The notes beneath the pieces are model-generated. The model had not been told where the DNA came from. It searched no databases and saw only the letters and a program-made list of their open reading frames with translations. The position numbers and the translations under genes are program-made. Positions 58,601 to 64,000 of a DNA stretch of 64,000 bases are shown in pieces; the first letter of the stretch is position 1, and each line of letters opens with the position of its first letter. The stretch is taken from positions 25,432,131-25,496,130 of the forward strand of contig NC_058163.1 in the NCBI RefSeq assembly GCF_020080835.1, given 5' to 3'. Source of the DNA: Cotesia glomerata (lineage: Eukaryota > Arthropoda > Insecta > Hymenoptera > Braconidae).

Positions 58601-61600
58601 AACTTCAAACCCGAACTTTTAATATAAATAATAAATATGTTTATTTCTTTACCTATATAGCTCTAATCTTTAACCTGTAATTTTGTTGATTCATTTGTTG
58701 ATTCATTATATCAAGTATCTAATAAAAAATTCAACCAACGCGGGATTTTACACATATACACTGTAGATACTTCAATAAAGCGCTCCGTGCACAATAATAT
58801 AATAAATATACATATATACTTATATGTATAATATGCATATACAATATATTCACAGTAATATAATAATACAATAGAATTTTTAGCTTACAAAAAGAGAAAA
58901 AAAAAATTAAAATAAAATTTATGCTAATTTGGATTATTAAAATTTCTTGATTCAAAAAAAGTAACTAATAATAAAATTATTTCTTCATTTTACCCAAAAT
59001 TAAGTTAAAAAAAGAATTAATTAAATTAAAGCTTTAAATAACCATAACTGTTTATTATTTATTATTTAAGGGAGTGAAGCGAACCGTCGAAGAGTTAGAA
59101 AACCGGAAGATACGTCTCCTTGAGCGGTGTACGGCGCATAAAGAAGAAAACCTGAGGATCTCAAAAGGCCTGGCGATTTTCTTTGAAAAATACGAAGAGT
59201 TAAGATCATGGCTGACGGGTATCGCGGATGCATTTCTTCGCGGCCACCAGGACATGGGAAGTGATTTGCCGATGGCTCAGGACTTTTATAAGATGCACTG
59301 CCAATTGTTGGAGGACTTGGGGAAACGTGGGGATGAAATTGACGAAGCACTGTCAGTTTTATCGGGAACAATTATGGAAATAACTGACGAGAGACAGCGA
59401 ATTGCTCAGAAGAAGCACATTGAAGATCGTGTTGATGCTCTGAGAGACTCTTGGTTAGATTGCAGGCATACTGTTGAAGCAAGACTTCATCTTAGTGCTC
59501 TGTATGTCGATTTTCATGAAGCGGCTATTGCTCTGGGGAAAGAACTCGATGAAGTTGAGAGCGAATTCAAGAAACATTCGGATAATGCTGAAGAGGGAAG
59601 AATAGATGATTTAGAAAAACGATGGAATGAATTGCGGCCGCTTTATATGAGACTGACTAGTGCTGGATCTGCATTTTTAGCTGAAGCTGATAGGGTAATT
59701 ATTATTATTATTATTATTAGTTTTTTTTTTTTTTTTTTATTAGTTGAATAATAAGTTTGATGGTGTTGTTGGATTATTTAAAGTTAAATGTAAGTTAATT
59801 AACATCTTCGGTAAATTTCAGTGCACTGATGCGTACTTGGACATCCTGCGTGCACGGTTGTGCGTAGAAACGACCTTGGAACGCTTCGCTAACAGGCAAC
59901 TAACCGTGACTGAATCATGGGAGAACTGGCAGACTTCTGTTGTTACAACAAGGGAGCGGAGAATTGAACAAGAGAGACGATTTGAAGAAACTACTAAAAC
60001 ATTAGCATGGGCAACCAAGTTTGGTGAACAGCTTTATCCTATCATCACTTCTGAGTCTATTAAACCTTCTGTTATTCTTCAAGACCTTGAAAGTACGCAA
60101 TTAGGTATTCTTCCGGAGTTGAAGAAGGCTGTTACTGAGTTAGATGCCAGAATCAAGAGCGTTGAGAGCTTCACTAATGGAGGTTGCTCATTTATTTTAT
60201 AAATTATTATTATTATTACATATTTTTAAAGATATATGCTTATCCCGACATTACACTCATCGAGACCTTTCATTTGAGTACCCACATCAATTTTTCATAT
60301 ATTTTATATATTTATATATATTATATATATGTATATATGAAAAATATATGAAAATGCATGTGGGTACTCAAATGAAAGCTCTTGATCAGTGTAACGTCAG
60401 GATGAGCTTATATCTTTAAAAATGTCAATAATTAAGAAATGACCGTGTATCTTGTGAACTATTGACATTTTTAAAGATATAAGCTCACCCCGATTTTACG
60501 CTCATCGATACCTTTCATTTGAGTACCCACATCAATTTTTCATATATTTTATATATTTATATATATTATATATATGTATATATGAAAAATATATGAAAAT
60601 GCATGTGGGTACTCAAATGAAAGCTCTTGATCAGTGTAACGTCTGGATGAGCTTATATCTTTAAAAATGTCAATAATTAAGAACTGACATTGATATCTTG
60701 TCAACTGATGCTATTTTTGAAGATATAAGCTCGCCCCAACAATACACTTGTTGAGACCTTTCATTTAAGTACCCACATCAATTTTTCATATATTTTATAT
60801 ATTTATATATATATTATATATATGTATATATGAAAATGCATGTGGGTACTCAAATGAAAGCTCTTGATGAGTGTAACGTCGGAATGAGTTTATATCTTTA
60901 AAAAGATACTTATTATTTTATATTTTTTTTTATTCAACAGATGATAATGTAAGCGAACGAATAAAAGAAAAATTATCAAAAGTTTACGAGCATCTTCGAA
61001 CGACTGCAACAGATTATCAAAACCTTCTTGAATCATTAATTTCTATTTTCGATGATCTAGTTCAGGTAAATTATTATTAATTAAATTTTAATATGGAATT
61101 GTCTTAATTTAACAAAAAATTTTTTTTTCAGATTGAAAATAAAATGGAGGAAGTAAATGAAATTCGCAAAAATTTAGAGCAATCATCTGGATTTCTTACG
61201 GAATCTGGACGAGATGAAGTACGAATGAAAGCGGAAACAATAAATAAAATACGCGACGCGATAACAGAAGTACTTAAAAATGTTGAGCCGGCGATTGATC
61301 AAGTTATATCGAGAATCAGAACCCAAGAGCCCGCAGAAGCTGCAGTGCAAGAAACAGAAAAATTAAATCAAGTTTTTAATATTACTTCTGCTAACTGGGA
61401 GAACGCTTGTATGGAAGCCAAGTTTAAGTTTGATAAACGTTTGCTGTTTTGTAATTTTGCTGATGATTTGGATCGTATTGATGCTGATCTTATGCATTTA
61501 AGTGATCAATTAGCTGGCAGTGCTGAGTCAGGGCATCGTTTTACTGGCGACTCTTTGCCGGCTGCTGAAGCTGCTTCTTCAGCATTTTTGCATTTCGAAA

Positions 61601-64000
61601 AAACTGTTACGGTATTTATTATTTTTTATATGATTATTAATTTTTTTTACTGGCTAAAATATTAAAGAATGATTTTTCTTTAATAAATAAAATATTAAAA
61701 AGAGTAATTTAATTTTATGAGAATTACGAAGTAAGAAATGACCTTGTATCTTGTAAACTATTGACATTTTTAAAGATATAAGCTCATTCCGACATTACAC
61801 TCATCAAGATCTTTCATTGAGGTACTCAAATTGAGTTCAACATCAGGATGAGCTTATATCTTTAAAAATGTCAATAATTAAGAAATGACCTTTTATCTTG
61901 TGAAATATTGACATTTTTAAACATATAAGCTCATCTCGATGTTATACTCATCGAGACCTTTCATTTGAGTACCCACATCAATTTTTCATATATTTTATAT
62001 ATTTATATATATTATATATATAAATATATAAAATATATTAAAAATGCATGTGGGTACTTAAATAAAAGCTCTTGATGAGTGTAAGATCAGGATGAGCTTA
62101 TATCTTTAAAAATGTCAATAATTAAGAACTGACCTTGTATCTTGTAAACTATTGACATTTTTAAAGATATAAGCTCATCCCGATGTTACACTCATCAAGA
62201 CCTTTCATTCGAGTACCCACATCAATTTTTCATATATTTTATATATTTATATATATTATATATATGTATATATGAAAAATATACGAAAATGCATGTGGGT
62301 ACTCAAATGAAAGCTATTGATGAGTTCAACATCAGGATGAGCTTATATCTTTAAAAATGTCAATAATTAAGAAATGACCTTTTATTTTGTGAAATATTGA
62401 CATTTTTAAAGATATAAGCTCATCTCGATTTTATACTCATCGAGACCTTTCATTTGAGTACCCAAATCAATTTTTCATATATTTTATATATTTATATATA
62501 TTATATATATGTATATATGAACAATATATGAAAAATTGATGTGGGTACTCAAATGAAAGCTCTTGATGAGTGTAACATCGAGATGAGCTTATATCTTTAA
62601 AAATATCAATAGTTAAGAAAGTACAGTGCAATTTAACAAAAATCGTTATTTAATAAAGCAAAATTTTATTTATTTATACTTCACAACGGCAGTCACGTAG
62701 TGACTGCAAGGCTGCTAGTTAATATTATTAATGCAATAAATTTTTTTTTTTTTAGATTTTAGAAGAAAGAATAAAGGTATTTATAAAATCAACGGAGAAT
62801 AATTTTGAACTAACCACACCAGAATCGGCACCGATGATAAATCGTGAGCTTTTAAAACTTCAAGAGCGTTGGGATGAATTAAAACGATTGTCCGAATCGA
62901 CTCGAGAACGAATAAATTCTAGCATTGAGTACTTCAGGCTTCTTGAGGAGGCTAAAAATTGGTACCGAGACGGAAATAAGTTGATGATTGTAATAGCTAG
63001 AAAATCTTCATCAGCAAAGACCCCAGAAGAAGTACAGGAATGCTTGACAGGGATCGACGGCTACTTGAAGCCGGGAGAAGAACTCCAAGAACAACGTGTT
63101 GAGAAAATCCGTGATTTATCCACGAGAATCTTCGGCACTGATCGGCTACCGCAGTTCAACGAAGTGGTTGTGGAAAATCGCGAAACCCTCGACTCGTTTG
63201 CTGTGATAACATCTGAATTACGTACATTAGCGCAAAATTTGAAAAACTCAGCGGATATTTTCGAAGAGAAAAAACGCGAGAAAGAGGAAGAATTACGGAA
63301 ATTAAATGCTGCTAGAGCAGAAGCCCAGGCTGCTTACGAGGCTGAAATTGAGCGTAAAAAAGTAGAGACCATGATGGAGGAGAAGAAAAAACAAGAACAT
63401 GCGTTAAAAAGTTCTGTGTTTGCACAAACGGAAGAGGAGCAAAAGGTAGTGGAAGAAACCGTAACATCAGCTGTAACTACTAAAGAAATAATTATTCTAC
63501 AAAAGGTAATTTAAATAGCTAGAACAATGAAATTGGATTAAATATTAATTGTTTAATATAAGAAAGTTGCTCATTTTTCATTCCTTTTATATTTAAATTT
63601 TTTATTATGAAAATTAATTTTATTTGTCATTCACAGACAGAAGTTGAGGAAGATTTACCGGTTCTCATGCCGTATGTTTACAATCCACCTGAAGAATCCA
63701 CTAAAGATATAAAAAAAGAAACTCAAGAACTTGTTTTACCCGAGCCACCTAAGTTTATTGTCCCGCTGAATGACTCGACTATTGAGGAAGGCAATAGATT
63801 CATCTTTCAATGTAAACTAGAGCACGGAAAACCCAAGCCCGAAATTATATGGTATAAAGACGGAGTCTCGATACTTAATAATCCGGATTACTTAACCAGT
63901 TATGATGAAGAAACCGGTCAATGTATATTAACTATCGAAGAGACTTTTGCTGAGGATTCTGCTAGGTTTATGTGCAAAGCTTTTAATACCGCGGGATTCG
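46684..64000 (+). CDS. CCDC141: CCDC141-like spectrin-repeat and Ig protein, 3' end beyond window
   Basis: Coding exons: 46684-46887, 53892-54193, 54294-54541, 55398-55846, 55928-56110, 59071-59694, 59822-60182, 60941-61065, 61132-61611, 62756-63505 and 63637 to the edge, about 1363 codons, all phases consistent. The segment joining exons 1 and 2 (TTTISTIALQSGDTRLV, then SGEWLRLKVLEVYPEL) resembles the N terminus of vertebrate CCDC141 as I remember it. Long runs of spectrin-like helices follow, for example VEKWLEEL and LEKRWNELRPLY. A charged coiled coil lies at about residues 1160-1210 (EEKKREKEEEL), and an I-set Ig begins near residue 1275 (PPKFIVPL, WYKDG, ARFMCKAFN). Vertebrate CCDC141 has the same layout, with helical repeats and a C-terminal Ig, and is about 1500 residues long. 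It is known for centrosomal, neuronal-migration and cardiac roles. The last exon is cut by the window edge. Confidence 0.8.
48640..48702 (+). mobile_element. Possible 3' tail of a non-LTR retrotransposon with (ATCT)n
   Basis: GGGAGCCTAGGCTCCAGGAC, a perfect small hairpin, is followed by TAAATAAACATTT and then seven or so ATCT units. A short unique end plus a simple-repeat tail is typical of truncated LINE or SINE insertions. No reverse-transcriptase frame is seen nearby. Confidence 0.35.
50074..50147 (-). pseudogene. tRNA-like sequence (tRNA relic or SINE head)
   Basis: On the minus strand, TTGCTAAGTGGTA matches an A box and GGATTCGAGTCC matches a B box, at tRNA-like spacing. The acceptor ends (GCTGTGA and TCTTGAGC) do not pair, and no clean anticodon stem forms. 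Hence a degenerate tRNA or a tRNA-derived SINE fragment rather than a working gene. Confidence 0.35.
50300..50449. mobile_element. CACTGATAGAAGG-family MITE, short copy
   Basis: Ends ACACTGATAGGATTTCTTAG and CTAAGAAATCCTTCTATCAGTGT, inverted. The interior is made of AAGAAATATTTCTTAG-type palindromes. Same end sequence as the copies at 52850 and 57306. Confidence 0.6.
52746..52842. mobile_element. 97-bp palindromic MITE (ACAGTAAAAAATTTTGCG family)
   Basis: ACAGTAAAAAATTTTGCGTC at the left is matched by GACGCAAAATTTTTTACTGT at the right, with paired arms of about 33 bases around a short loop. A diverged copy begins near 50976 (GCAGTAAAAAATTTTGCG). Confidence 0.65.
52850..53122. mobile_element. 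CACTGATAGAAGG-family MITE, full copy
   Basis: Ends ACACCGATAGAAGGGTTTGT and ACAAACCCTTCTATCAGTGT are reverse complements with one mismatch. The arms extend inward as TTAAAAATATTTGTTAATAT and similar palindromic strings. Non-coding. Confidence 0.7.
54542..55397 (+). repeat. Long pyrimidine tract (TTTCTTCTTTTTATTTTT repeat) filling an intron
   Basis: It lies within an intron of the CCDC141-like gene. From about 54545 to 55335 the plus strand is almost only T and C with scattered A, made from TTTCTTCTTT and TATTTTTTT variants. The Phe-rich open frame running through it is an artefact. The intron ends in a normal AATTACAG acceptor. Confidence 0.85.
56487..56655. repeat. Short degenerate repeat GATTACACAGAT, period about 15-18 bp
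   Basis: About ten variants in a row: CGATTACACAGATCCC, GACTACGCAGATTGT, TATTACACAGATTAC, TTTAACGCAGATCCC, GATGACGCAGATAAT and so on. It lies in the intron 56111-59070 of the CCDC141-like gene. Confidence 0.7.
57306..57574. mobile_element. CACTGATAGAAGG-family MITE nested in the 2-kb element
   Basis: Starts CACTAATAGATTTGTTTATAG and ends AAATCCTTCTATCAGTGC. The interior closely resembles the copy at 52850-53122, and the left end has drifted more than the right. Confidence 0.6.
57575..57960. repeat. Minisatellite with TTTCACATAA runs, period about 100 bp
   Basis: Three full units and one partial. Each unit has GTTCAAGAGATATCATGAAC, then CGAAAGAAAACCGAAAAGTG, then a variable run of CACATAATTT. 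The inner CACATAATTT repeat differs in copy number between units. Confidence 0.75.
60211..60905 (+). mobile_element. Helitron-like palindromic array, 3 units, no ends
   Basis: It lies in the intron 60183-60940 of the CCDC141-like gene and makes up nearly all of it. Units start near 60223, 60466 and 60712. Neither the 5' block nor the hairpin/CTAG end is present, so it is a remnant. Confidence 0.55.
61725..62718 (+). mobile_element. Helitron-like element, 4 units, best-preserved 3' end
   Basis: It lies in the intron 61612-62755 of the CCDC141-like gene. The first unit (61762) is internally deleted. The others start near 61910, 62155 and 62398. A perfect 8-bp stem hairpin GCAGTCAC-GTA-GTGACTGC occupies 62689-62707. 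Seven bases later the element ends in CTAG (62715-62718), followed by T. That is the Helitron 3' arrangement. The insertion ends 37 bases before the exon at 62756. Confidence 0.65.

Larger units (their letters stand above)
56783..58793. mobile_element. 2-kb element with inverted terminal arms of about 335-348 bp
   Basis: The left arm 56783-57116 and right arm 58446-58793 are highly similar inverted copies, both outermost at TGTGCACGGAGCG. A 12-base duplication makes the right arm longer. A second inverted pair lies inside, at about 57208-57270 and 57967-58050 (GAGCTCTCCAAGCTC strings). The centre holds a nested MITE and a 100-bp minisatellite. No transposase frame, so non-autonomous. It occupies the 3-kb intron before the exon at 59071. 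Confidence 0.65.

Overview
The window looks like nuclear DNA of an arthropod, most likely an insect. It is very A+T-rich, with split genes, GT..AG introns, intron-dwelling transposons and muscle/cytoskeletal Ig, FN3 and spectrin-repeat proteins. A hymenopteran is plausible, but that is a guess. No bacterial, viral or CRISPR features are seen. I built the gene models by hand from open frames, splice sites and phase matching. Every exon joint reported keeps frame, but none is backed by a transcript.

Layout. (1) Minus strand, 14044 down to the left edge: a gene for an intracellular multi-Ig protein of the titin/obscurin(UNC-89) class, with seven Ig domains and then a long charged disordered region that runs off the window. 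(2) Minus strand, 25238-16929: a complete 1387-residue protein with FN3-Ig-Ig-FN3, a long low-complexity region and a C-terminal hydrophobic hairpin. Its N terminus looks myristoylatable. (3) Intergenic 25.2-31.4 kb: divergent promoter region with a TIR element, an LTR-like fragment and a GC-richer candidate 5' exon. (4) Plus strand, 31379-42488: a SESTD1-like gene (SEC14/CRAL-TRIO plus spectrin repeats) in 15 coding exons, with an extra acidic tail. (5) Plus strand, 46684 to the right edge: a CCDC141-like gene (spectrin-type helical repeats, a coiled coil, then an Ig domain) in at least 11 coding exons.

SESTD1 and CCDC141 are adjacent, in the same order and orientation as I recall for human 2q31.2, where TTN follows CCDC141. 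Here they lie beside titin-class Ig genes. This looks like very old conserved linkage and is the finding I would check first.

Introns and spacers are packed with repeats. The main family is an element with Helitron-like 3' ends (a short hairpin, then CTAG or CTAA, always followed by T). It carries 2-4 tandem units of about 240 bp, each a long imperfect palindrome. Eleven copies lie here, ten inside gene introns and one (41151-41942) in the last SESTD1-like intron. Other repeats are several inverted-repeat MITE families, a 642-bp GC-richer foldback element, a 2-kb inverted-repeat element, A+T-rich tandem repeats and a long pyrimidine tract.
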